From assembly GCA_946479805.1 (NCBI GenBank), contig CAMLHP010000126.1, positions 1 to 6,038 of the forward strand: a stretch of DNA of 6,038 nt, given 5' to 3'. Source of the stretch: an uncultured Gemmatimonadota bacterium. GTDB taxonomy: Bacteria > Gemmatimonadota > Gemmatimonadetes > Gemmatimonadales > GWC2-71-9. This document shows positions 1 through 4,849 of the stretch, piece after piece. The translations under genes and the position numbers were made by a program. The number at the start of each line of letters is the position of its first letter. Position 1 is the first letter of the stretch. Under the pieces are notes generated by a model that saw only the letters and a list, made by a program, of their open reading frames with translations, did no database searches and was not told the origin of the DNA.

Positions 1-32
1 AAGGCGGCATGGCGGCAAGGCGGCATGGCGGC
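1..32. repeat. Octamer tandem array, A(A/T)GGCGGC x4
   Basis: Four head-to-tail 8-bp units read AAGGCGGC, ATGGCGGC, AAGGCGGC, ATGGCGGC, so the array is also two perfect copies of a 16-bp unit. It decays at 33-40. It lies 30 bp beyond the stop codon of the minus-strand methyltransferase gene and touches the window edge, so its full length is unknown. In the sense of that gene the units read GCCGCCTT or GCCGCCAT. The core GGCGG octamer is nearly the same as the array at 5991-6038. There are no spacers, so it is not a CRISPR. Confidence 0.85.
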
Positions 33-48
33 AAGCGTTCATGCCGCC
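27..48 (-). other. Hairpin downstream of rlmI-like gene
   Basis: GGCGGCA at 27-33 is the exact reverse complement of TGCCGCC at 42-48, giving a 7-bp stem with an 8-nt loop. One arm is the last octamer unit of the array. The hairpin begins 14 nt after the TAA of the minus-strand methyltransferase gene, where a terminator would sit, but no run of U follows it in that direction. It may slow polymerase or protect the mRNA 3' end. A classical intrinsic terminator is not supported. Confidence 0.45.
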
Positions 49-62
49 CCTGCTGCCTGGCG

Positions 63-1241
63 TTACTCCACCGTCAGAATGGCGCCCTTCAGGTAGCCGG
101 TCTCGGGCACGGTCAGCAGTTCGGGATGGTCGCTGCCCTGGGGCAGCCACTCGCGGAGCAGCACCCGGCGGCCGCTGTCGGCCGCAGCGGTACGGAGCAT
201 GTGCTCGAACTCGGTACGGCCCACATGGTACGAGCACGACGCCGTGACCAGCACCCCGCCGGGCGCGAGGATTCGCATGGCGCGGAGGTTGATCTCCTGG
301 TAGCCCCGCATGGCCTTGGGCACCGCCGCGCGCGACTTCGCAAACGCCGGCGGATCCAGCACCACCAGGTCGAACCGCTCCCGGCTCCGCTCGAACCCGC
401 GCAGGGCCTCGAATGCGTCGTCCTCCCTCCACTCGATGTTGCCGAACCCATTTAGTGCCGCGTTCTCCCGCCCGCGATCCAGCGCGTCGGCGCTGATGTC
501 CAGCGCCAGCACGCCTGCTGATTTCCGGGCCAGGTGCAGCGCGAACGACCCGTGGTAGCTGAACGCGTCCAGCGTCTTGCCGCCGACGGGTGCCAGTTCC
601 CCGGCCCGCAGGCGCGCAGGACGCTGATCCACGAACGCACCGGTCTTCTGGCCGGACCAGGGGGCCGCGTAGTAGCGCACCCGGCCCTCGCGCACCTCGA
701 TCCGCTCCGGCACCGTGCCGTACGCCACCTCAACCTGCTCCGGCAGCCGTTCCCTCCGCCGTACCGCGGCGTCGTTGCGGAGCAGCACGCCTTCGGCACC
801 CGTCGCCTGACGGACGGCGTCGACGATCTCGCGCCGCATCGTCTCGAGTCCCGCGCTGAGCAGCTGCAGTACCACCCAACGGTCGTACCGGTCCGCAACG
901 AGCGACGGCAGCCCGTCACCTTCGCCGTGCACCAGCCGGTACGCAGTGGCGTCCACCTGTCCTCGCCGGGCAACCGAGGCGCTGATCCGTTCCTTCCACC
1001 ATGCGTCATCCACTTTCCGCTCGGAGCGCTCCAGCAGCCGGAGCCGGATCTCGGACGCGGGCGAATGCAGCGCCTGCCCGAGGAAGCGTCCTCCCTCATC
1101 AACCACGCGAATCAGCCCGGGCCGGTCCGGCGCGCTCACCACGTCGCTGCGAAAAATCCACGGGTGTCCCCGGTTCCAGCGGGCCGCACCGCGGGCCGAG
1201 ACGGTGGCCGCGTCGGGCGAGTCAGGGTTGATTAGTCGCAT
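63..1241 (-). CDS. rlmI: RlmI-like class I SAM-dependent 23S rRNA methyltransferase
   Basis: The 392-residue protein matches the length of E. coli RlmI (396), which makes m5C1962 in 23S rRNA. An N-terminal PUA-like RNA-binding region (about 1-75, with RGHPWIF at 24-30) is followed by the family segment YRLVHGEGDGLPSLVADRY (101-119), GQKTGAFVDQR (197-207), the SAM-binding motif LDAFSYHGSFALHLA (224-238), DPPAFAKS (297-304) and PGGVLVTASCSYH (327-339). The DPPxF motif and the Cys in SCS (C336) are the expected catalytic elements. The ATG at 1241 is chosen because it gives the family length; the frame stays open upstream to 1544, but that part lies antisense to thiE and has no family resemblance. 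No Shine-Dalgarno is seen. The exact target base is inferred from family; a paralogue with another rRNA site is possible. Confidence 0.9.
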   Translation of the reverse strand: MRLINPDSPDAATVSARGAARWNRGHPWIFRSDVVSAPDRPGLIRVVDEGGRFLGQALHSPASEIRLRLLERSERKVDDAWWKERISASVARRGQVDATAYRLVHGEGDGLPSLVADRYDRWVVLQLLSAGLETMRREIVDAVRQATGAEGVLLRNDAAVRRRERLPEQVEVAYGTVPERIEVREGRVRYYAAPWSGQKTGAFVDQRPARLRAGELAPVGGKTLDAFSYHGSFALHLARKSAGVLALDISADALDRGRENAALNGFGNIEWREDDAFEALRGFERSRERFDLVVLDPPAFAKSRAAVPKAMRGYQEINLRAMRILAPGGVLVTASCSYHVGRTEFEHMLRTAAADSGRRVLLREWLPQGSDHPELLTVPETGYLKGAILTVE

Positions 1242-1245
1242 GCGA
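1236..1245. promoter_or_regulatory. 10-bp palindrome holding two opposed start codons
   Basis: TCGCATGCGA is a perfect palindrome. Its central CATG supplies the ATG of the methyltransferase on the minus strand (1241-1239) and the ATG of thiE on the plus strand (1240-1242), so both proteins begin ATG-CGA (Met-Arg). The dyad is seen directly. Whether it is an operator, a leaderless start on both strands or a coincidence cannot be told from sequence. Confidence 0.6.
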
Positions 1246-1851
1246 ACGAATGTAGCGGAGCACCTGAGGCTCATGCTGGTCACCGACGACCGGATCCTCG
1301 CACTGGCCGATCCGCTGGCACCCATCGTCAACGCGGTGCGGGGGGGAGCGACGTCGGTCCAGCTTCGGCTCAAGACCGTGCCACCGGTCGAGATCCTGGC
1401 ACTGGCCCGGCGGCTGGTGGCGGTGATCGGTGTGCCGCTGCTGGTCAACGACCGGCCCGACATCGCCCTGGCAGCAGGTGCAGCGGGCGTGCACCTCGGG
1501 CCCGACGACCTCTCGCCGTCGCTGGCGAGGAAGGTCCTGGGCACCAGCGCGATAATCGGCGCGTCAGTGGGAAACGAGGGCGAGTCGCTGCTGGCGGACG
1601 GCGCGGACTACTGGGGAATCGGTCCCTGGCGCGAGACCAGCACCAAGGCCGATGCGGGCTCGGCGCTGGGAGTGGAGGGCTTTTCCCGGCTCGCCAAACT
1701 TGCGGGCGACACTCCGGTCATCGCCATCGGCGGTATTACCGCCGCGGACGTTGCGTCAGTACGCGCCGCAGGCGGTGCTGGTGTCGCAGTCGTTTCAGCC
1801 ATTCTGGATGCTGTCGATCCTGAACCCGCCGCGCGCGCATTCTGCAGTTGA
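1240..1851 (+). CDS. thiE: Thiamine phosphate synthase (ThiE)
   Basis: ThiE joins hydroxymethylpyrimidine diphosphate with thiazole phosphate to give thiamine phosphate in the cytosol. The 203-residue protein is a TIM barrel of usual size (E. coli 211) with the family residues in order: VQLRLK (40-45; diphosphate-binding R43 and K45), LLVND (67-71), GVHLGPDD (83-90; GQ of the common form is GP here), IGASVGN (106-112), the GPxxxTxTK loop (128-136), VIAIGGI (160-166) and GVAVVSAI (181-188). All residues known to hold substrate appear present, so it is likely active and not a TenI-type relative. The start is uncertain: ATG 1240 gives a normal N-terminus; ATG 1273 would begin directly at strand 1 and has GGAG at 1257-1260 and GAGG at 1266-1269 nearby; TTG 1228 is less likely. 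It stands alone, with no other thi gene in the window, divergent from the methyltransferase gene and convergent with mltG. A run of seven G lies at 1340-1346. Confidence 0.9.
   Translation: MRTNVAEHLRLMLVTDDRILALADPLAPIVNAVRGGATSVQLRLKTVPPVEILALARRLVAVIGVPLLVNDRPDIALAAGAAGVHLGPDDLSPSLARKVLGTSAIIGASVGNEGESLLADGADYWGIGPWRETSTKADAGSALGVEGFSRLAKLAGDTPVIAIGGITAADVASVRAAGGAGVAVVSAILDAVDPEPAARAFCS
1249..1254 (-). promoter_or_regulatory. Candidate -10 element for rlmI-like gene
   Basis: On the minus strand TACATT (TANNNT type) ends 7 nt before the ATG at 1241. A start of transcription 7-8 nt downstream would fall on the ATG itself, which would make a leaderless mRNA and fit the lack of a Shine-Dalgarno. 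No good -35 is present at the usual spacing. The site lies inside the first codons of thiE. Confidence 0.3.
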
Positions 1852-1853
1852 TT

Positions 1854-1923
1854 CAACCACGAAGACGCGAAGGGCGCGAAGAACTGCAAAAGCAACTCCG
1901 TGAACTCCGTGTCTCCGTGGTTG
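1854..1923. repeat. 70-bp imperfect palindrome with heptamer repeats in each arm
   Basis: The element fills nearly all of the gap between the stop codons of thiE (1849-1851) and mltG (1928-1930). The left arm holds CACGAAG (1858), CGCGAAG (1866) and CGCGAAG (1875), spaced 8 and 9; the right arm holds CTCCGTG at 1896, 1905 and 1913, spaced 9 and 8. Folding 1854-1881 onto 1896-1923 pairs 23 of 28 positions (21 Watson-Crick, 2 G-U), with an A-C mismatch at the same place in each heptamer; in the minus-strand transcript these become U-G pairs. A TGC/GCA inner stem closes an AAAA loop at 1888-1891. From memory, the outer sequence (AACCACGAAGAC with its complement) resembles a palindromic intergenic repeat common in environmental bacterial genomes. 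Likely role: a bidirectional 3'-end structure or mobile REP-like element. No U-tract follows on either strand. Confidence 0.8.
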
Positions 1924-1927
1924 TCTT

Positions 1928-2926
1928 TCAGGGCGACGCGGCGCGGCGGACCTCGCGGATGGCGCGGAGGTGCTCCCGGTACGATGCGGAGAAGACATGC
2001 CGCCCGTCGGGACGCGCCACGAAGTAGAGATACGGCACGTCGGCGGGATAAAGTGTCGCCTCGATGCTCGCGCTGCCGGGCGAGTTGACCGGTCCCGGCG
2101 GGAGTCCCGGATGGAGGTAGGTGTTGTACGGCGACTCGGTGCGGTAGTCCTTCTCGAACAGCCTCTTCTTCCTCTCGCCGGTCGCCAGCTGGATGGCATA
2201 CTGGACTGTCGGGTCAGCCTGCAGTGCCATGCCTATGCGGAGCCGGTTGTGGTAGACGCCGGCAATCACCGGCCGCTCCTCGTCCACCCGGGCCTCGCCC
2301 TCCACTATCGACGCCAGGGTCACCACGTCCCTGAGTGACATGCCGAGCTCGGCGCGGCGGGCGTTCCACTCGGGCTTCCAGCGCTGGCCGAACTCGGCCA
2401 CCATCCGCTGCACCACCTCGGCGGCCTTCACGCCTTCTGGCAGCAGGTAGGTGTCGGGGTAGAGAAATCCCTCTACTGATCCGTCCCGGGAGAGCAGGGA
2501 ATCGCCTAACGAGGTGTCGTGCGCCGCGGCCAGGATCGAGTCCGCGGCCACGCCCAGCGACTGCTGGGCGAGATCGGCCACGTCAGCGATGGTGAGTCCT
2601 TCCGGCACGGTGAAGCGCATCTGCGTCTCCCGGCCTTCGGCCAGGAGCTCTAGCAGCTCGGCCGCCGCCATGCCCCGCGTCGCTTCGTACGTGCCGGCCT
2701 GGACCGCGCGGTCCGCCCCCGCCAGCTGGGCTTGCCACTTGAAAATGGTGCGGCTGCCGATGAGGCCGTGTGCCTCGAGGGTATCCATGACTTCGCTGAA
2801 GCTGGCGCCGGGAGGGATCCGGAAGCGTTCGGCCTGTCCGGCAGGGCCGGGCGACTGGCAGGCGGCAAGCAGGACAAGCCCGAATGCGACGGCCGCTGCT
2901 GTGGCGCGAGAATGGAGTCGGCTCAT
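1928..2926 (-). CDS. mltG: Endolytic transglycosylase MltG (YceG-like), predicted lipoprotein
   Basis: MltG cuts nascent glycan strands at the membrane and so sets peptidoglycan chain length. The 332-residue protein shows the YceG order: a LysM-like N-terminal part (FRIPPGASFSEVMDTLEAHGLI, starting at 35; AGTY 77-80), FTVPEGLTIADVADLAQ from 105, GFLYPDTYLLPEG (153-165), the catalytic segment TLASIVEGEA (203-212) with E209 matching E. coli E218, GVYHNRL (223-229), LQADPTVQYA (235-244), SPYNTY..GLPPGPVNSPG (265-284) and a YLYFVA strand near the end. Residues 8-23 form a hydrophobic signal ending in LAAC with Cys23, a lipobox, where E. coli MltG has a transmembrane helix. Residue +2 is Gln, not the inner-membrane retention Asp. 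The ATG overlaps the TGA of ruvX as ATGA and lacks a Shine-Dalgarno, so translation is probably coupled. Confidence 0.92.
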   Translation of the reverse strand: MSRLHSRATAAAVAFGLVLLAACQSPGPAGQAERFRIPPGASFSEVMDTLEAHGLIGSRTIFKWQAQLAGADRAVQAGTYEATRGMAAAELLELLAEGRETQMRFTVPEGLTIADVADLAQQSLGVAADSILAAAHDTSLGDSLLSRDGSVEGFLYPDTYLLPEGVKAAEVVQRMVAEFGQRWKPEWNARRAELGMSLRDVVTLASIVEGEARVDEERPVIAGVYHNRLRIGMALQADPTVQYAIQLATGERKKRLFEKDYRTESPYNTYLHPGLPPGPVNSPGSASIEATLYPADVPYLYFVARPDGRHVFSASYREHLRAIREVRRAASP

Positions 2927-3357
2927 GTTGACCGGCGAGAATCGAGATATTGCTGCAGCAGGACGGTGGCGGCGAGCGCGTCCACGTCCTCCTGGCGGCC
3001 GCGGGCCGAGCCACCCATCTCCCGAACGCTGCGGAGCGCGCGGGCAGTGGTGAAGCGCTCGTCCACGAGTTCTGTCGGCAGGCCGGCCGCGCGCGCAATC
3101 TTGCCGGCGATGTCGCGCGCTGCCAGGGCCGATTCTCCCTCGGCCCCCTCCTGGTCGAGCGGGAGGCCGACGACGACCCCCACGGCGTGGGAGTCCTCGA
3201 TCAACTCGCGAAAACGCTTCATGGGGAACCGCTGGCCGGCGCGCCGGACCAGGGTGGCAAGCGGCCCGGCGATGAGCTGCGTTTCATCGCTGGCCGCGAC
3301 GCCGAGCCGGACCTCGCCCCAGTCGAGCGCGAGGATGCGCCCGGAACGAGGTATCAT
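2923..3357 (-). CDS. ruvX: RuvX/YqgF RNase H-fold nuclease (putative pre-16S rRNA nuclease)
   Basis: The 144-residue protein has the usual YqgF size (E. coli 138). Visible motifs are ILALDWGEVRLGVAASD (8-24, acidic D12), VVVGLPLDQEGAEG (61-74), LVDERFTTARA (97-107) and EDVDALAATVLLQQYL (123-138), so the acidic residues of an RNase H-like active site (D12, E100, D126) are present. In E. coli YqgF is linked to maturation of the 16S rRNA 5' end; a Holliday-junction role has also been proposed for the family. It lies 24 nt after rho and overlaps mltG by 4 nt; ruvX-mltG pairing is seen in many bacteria. No Shine-Dalgarno precedes the ATG: the 5' flank is GC-rich and contains a hairpin, so translation may depend on ribosomes arriving from rho. 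Substrate is inferred from family only. Confidence 0.92.
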   Translation of the reverse strand: MIPRSGRILALDWGEVRLGVAASDETQLIAGPLATLVRRAGQRFPMKRFRELIEDSHAVGVVVGLPLDQEGAEGESALAARDIAGKIARAAGLPTELVDERFTTARALRSVREMGGSARGRQEDVDALAATVLLQQYLDSRRST

Positions 3358-3381
3358 GGGCGGGCGGGCTCGGCCCGCGCC
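3358..3381 (-). promoter_or_regulatory. GC hairpin in the rho-ruvX gap
   Basis: GCGGGC at 3364-3369 pairs with GCCCGC at 3373-3378 around a 3-nt loop, so the 24-nt gap between the rho stop and the ruvX ATG is almost all structured in RNA. The 14 nt before the ATG are C and G only and hold no Shine-Dalgarno. The hairpin has no U-tract after it, so termination is unlikely; hindrance of independent initiation at ruvX is the better reading. Confidence 0.4.
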
Positions 3382-4629
3382 TTATTGCTGCATGGTGGCG
3401 AAGAATTCCTTGTTCGACTTGGTGCGCTTCATGCGCTCCAGCAGGAATTCGAGCGCCTCCACCGGCGGCATGTCGGCCAGGAAATTCCGCAGCAGGTAGA
3501 CCCGGTTGAGCTCGTCCTTGTCCATGAGGAGCTCTTCCTTGCGGGTGCCGCTCTTCTGGATGTCGATGGCCGGCCAGATACGGCGGTCAGCGAGCCGGCG
3601 GTCGAGCACCAGTTCCATGTTGCCGGTGCCCTTGAACTCCTCGAAGATGACCTCGTCCATACGGCTGCCGGTGTCTATCAGCGCCGTGGCCAGGATGGTC
3701 AGCGACCCGCCCTTCTCGATGTTGCGCGCCGCGCCGAAGAAGCGCTTGGGCTTCTGGAGGGCGTTGGCGTCGACACCACCGGAGAGGATCTTGCCCGAGT
3801 GCGGCACCACCACGTTGTGGGCCCGGGCCAGGCGGGTGATCGAGTCCAGCAGGATCACCACGTCCTTGCCGTGCTCCACCAGGCGCTTGGCCTTCTCGAT
3901 GACCATGTCGGCCACCTGCACGTGGCGGTCGGGCGGCTCGTCGAAGGTGGAGGAGATGACCTCCGCCTTGACGTTCTCCTCCATGTCCGTGACTTCCTCG
4001 GGACGCTCGTCGATCAGGAGCACGATGAGCGTGATCTCGGGGTGATTTTCGGAGATGGAGTTGGCGAGCTTCTGGAGGAGGATGGTCTTGCCGGCCTTGG
4101 GCGGCGCCACGATCAGGCCGCGCTGGCCCTTGCCGATGGGGGCGAGCAGGTCCACGACCCGCATGGACAGCTCACCCGCCGCGCGCTCGAGCTTGATCTT
4201 CTCGTCGGGGTAGCGCGGCTTCAGGTTGTCGAATGCGATCCGGTGCTTGGTGCGATCCGGCTCCTCGAAGTTGACGCTCTCGACCTTGAGCAGCGCGAGG
4301 TAGCGCTCGCCCTCCTTGGGCGGACGCACCTGACCCATCACCGTGTCACCGGTGCGCAGGTCGAACCGCTTTATCTGGCTGGGACTGACGTAGATGTCGT
4401 CCGGACCGTACAGGTAGTTCCAGTCCTGGCTACGGAGGAAGCCGTAACCTTCGGGCAGGATCTCGAGCACGCCCTCGCCCCGGATTACCGTGTCGCGGTC
4501 GAGCAGTGACTGTTCGATCTTGAAGATGAGATCCTGCTTGCGGAGGCCCGAGTAGTTGGTGATGTTCAACTGTTCGGCCAGGGCATGCAGCTCTGCGACG
4601 GATTTCTGCTTGAGTTCAGCGATATCCAC
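3382..4629 (-). CDS. rho: Transcription termination factor Rho
   Basis: Rho is the hexameric RNA-dependent ATPase that ends untranslated transcripts. With the GTG at 4629 the protein has 415 residues (E. coli 419) and starts [14 protein letters not shown] like other Rho proteins; GGAG at 4641-4638 lies 8 nt upstream, while a GTG 8 codons further out has no such site. The N-terminal helical part (1-40) is followed by the RNA-binding cold-shock-like fold with EGYGFLRS (60-67) and [15 protein letters not shown] (75-89). The motor holds Walker A PPKAGKT (176-182), [13 protein letters not shown] (catalytic E208), Walker B VVILLDS (257-263), the Q-loop [22 protein letters not shown] (282-303) and arginine finger SGTRKEELL (R363). 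R209, D262 and S263 match the bicyclomycin contacts, so sensitivity is expected. There is no large N-terminal insertion as in many actinobacterial Rho proteins. It leads the rho-ruvX-mltG run. Confidence 0.98.
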   Translation of the reverse strand: MDIAELKQKSVAELHALAEQLNITNYSGLRKQDLIFKIEQSLLDRDTVIRGEGVLEILPEGYGFLRSQDWNYLYGPDDIYVSPSQIKRFDLRTGDTVMGQVRPPKEGERYLALLKVESVNFEEPDRTKHRIAFDNLKPRYPDEKIKLERAAGELSMRVVDLLAPIGKGQRGLIVAPPKAGKTILLQKLANSISENHPEITLIVLLIDERPEEVTDMEENVKAEVISSTFDEPPDRHVQVADMVIEKAKRLVEHGKDVVILLDSITRLARAHNVVVPHSGKILSGGVDANALQKPKRFFGAARNIEKGGSLTILATALIDTGSRMDEVIFEEFKGTGNMELVLDRRLADRRIWPAIDIQKSGTRKEELLMDKDELNRVYLLRNFLADMPPVEALEFLLERMKRTKSNKEFFATMQQ

Positions 4630-4637
4630 GGATGATG

Positions 4638-4641
4638 CTCC
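4638..4641 (-). promoter_or_regulatory. Shine-Dalgarno of rho (decides start)
   Basis: GGAG on the minus strand stands 8 nt before the GTG at 4629-4627. It supports this start over the in-frame GTG at 4653-4651, which would place the site inside the coding region. It is the clearest ribosome binding site in the minus-strand group, as ruvX and mltG have none. Confidence 0.7.
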
Positions 4642-4652
4642 GAGGCGGCGCA

Positions 4653-4672
4653 CGAAACGGCGCGGCGTTTCG
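4653..4672. promoter_or_regulatory. Dyad in rho leader
   Basis: CGAAACG (4653-4659) and CGTTTCG (4666-4672) form a perfect 7-bp inverted repeat with a 6-nt gap. It lies between the candidate -10 (4676-4681) and the rho ribosome binding site, so it would overlap the transcription start or form a hairpin at the mRNA 5' end. rho leaders are known to take part in autoregulation in E. coli; a role here is inference. Confidence 0.45.
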
Positions 4673-4675
4673 CGG

Positions 4676-4681
4676 ATTATG
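4676..4681 (-). promoter_or_regulatory. Candidate -10 of rho promoter
   Basis: On the minus strand CATAAT matches TATAAT at five of six bases. Transcription would start near 4669 and leave a leader of about 40 nt before the GTG. The -35 is not convincing: TTGATC (4699-4694) has a good sequence but only a 12-bp spacer, and the hexamer at 17 bp is poor. An AT-rich patch lies just upstream at 4694-4711. Confidence 0.35.
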
Positions 4682-4719
4682 GGGTGGGTCGGTGATCAAA
4701 TCTGGAATATTGGGCTCGC

Positions 4720-4733
4720 CGTTCCGTGGAACG
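4720..4733. promoter_or_regulatory. Operator-like dyad in divergent region
   Basis: CGTTCC and GGAACG flank a central GT, giving 6-bp half-sites in a 14-bp dyad. It lies between the rho and protease genes, upstream of both candidate promoters. The close, symmetric form fits a dimeric repressor site, but I recognise no specific regulator, and it may be chance. Confidence 0.35.
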
Positions 4734-4739
4734 CGGGCA

Positions 4740-4768
4740 TTGCTCGTCGGGCTGGTGTCGGGGATAAG
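4740..4768 (+). promoter_or_regulatory. Weak candidate promoter of M50 protease gene
   Basis: TTGCTC (4740-4745) and GATAAG (4763-4768) are 17 bp apart and match the sigma-70 consensus at 3/6 and 4/6. The leader would be about 75 nt and would start near a second dyad, GGCCGC/GCGGCC at 4770-4784 with a 3-nt loop. In DNA this GC-rich such a match is only suggestive. Confidence 0.25.
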
Positions 4769-4769
4769 T

Positions 4770-4784
4770 GGCCGCCGAGCGGCC
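4770..4784 (+). other. GC hairpin in protease leader
   Basis: GGCCGC (4770-4775) and GCGGCC (4779-4784) form a perfect 6-bp stem with a CGA loop, 65 nt before the protease GTG. No U-tract follows. It could be a leader structure or a protein site; short GC stems are frequent by chance in DNA of this composition. Confidence 0.3.
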
Positions 4785-4840
4785 GAAGTGTGTCACGAAC
4801 GTAGGGCGCACGGTCGGCGCCGTCAAGGGCGGGCCCCCGC

Positions 4841-4847
4841 GGGAGGG
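4841..4847 (+). promoter_or_regulatory. Shine-Dalgarno-like site of M50 protease gene
   Basis: GGGAGGG ends 2 nt before the GTG at 4850, with the GGAGG core at 4842-4846 leaving a 3-nt spacer. This is short but is the best purine-rich site in the region and favours the GTG over the ATG at 4889, whose nearest GAGG (4874-4877) is 11 nt away. Confidence 0.4.
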
Positions 4848-4849
4848 CT

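Noticed and set aside
27..48. Intrinsic terminator after the methyltransferase gene
   Set aside because: A hairpin is present, but no U-run follows it in the direction of transcription.
534..1235. 233-codon open frame on the plus strand opposite the methyltransferase gene
   Set aside because: The methyltransferase motifs on the minus strand are unmistakable, and this frame shows no domain or start signal.
946..1239. Upstream extension of ThiE by 98 residues
   Set aside because: It is antisense to the methyltransferase gene, low-complexity Arg/Ser/Pro-rich, and ThiE from 1240 is already full length.
1242..1544. Upstream extension of the methyltransferase by about 100 residues
   Set aside because: The extension is antisense to thiE, is Ser/Arg/Thr-rich without family resemblance, and the protein from 1241 already has the family length.
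2950..4509. 519-codon open frame on the plus strand opposite rho and ruvX
   Set aside because: It is the mirror of strongly conserved rho and ruvX on the other strand; its product is an unbroken mix rich in Leu, Val, Asp and His without any motif, as expected for an antisense frame in GC-rich DNA.
4630..4650. rho start at GTG 4653
   Set aside because: The GGAG at 4641-4638 lies at ideal distance from GTG 4629, and the eight extra residues are absent from the usual Rho N-terminus.
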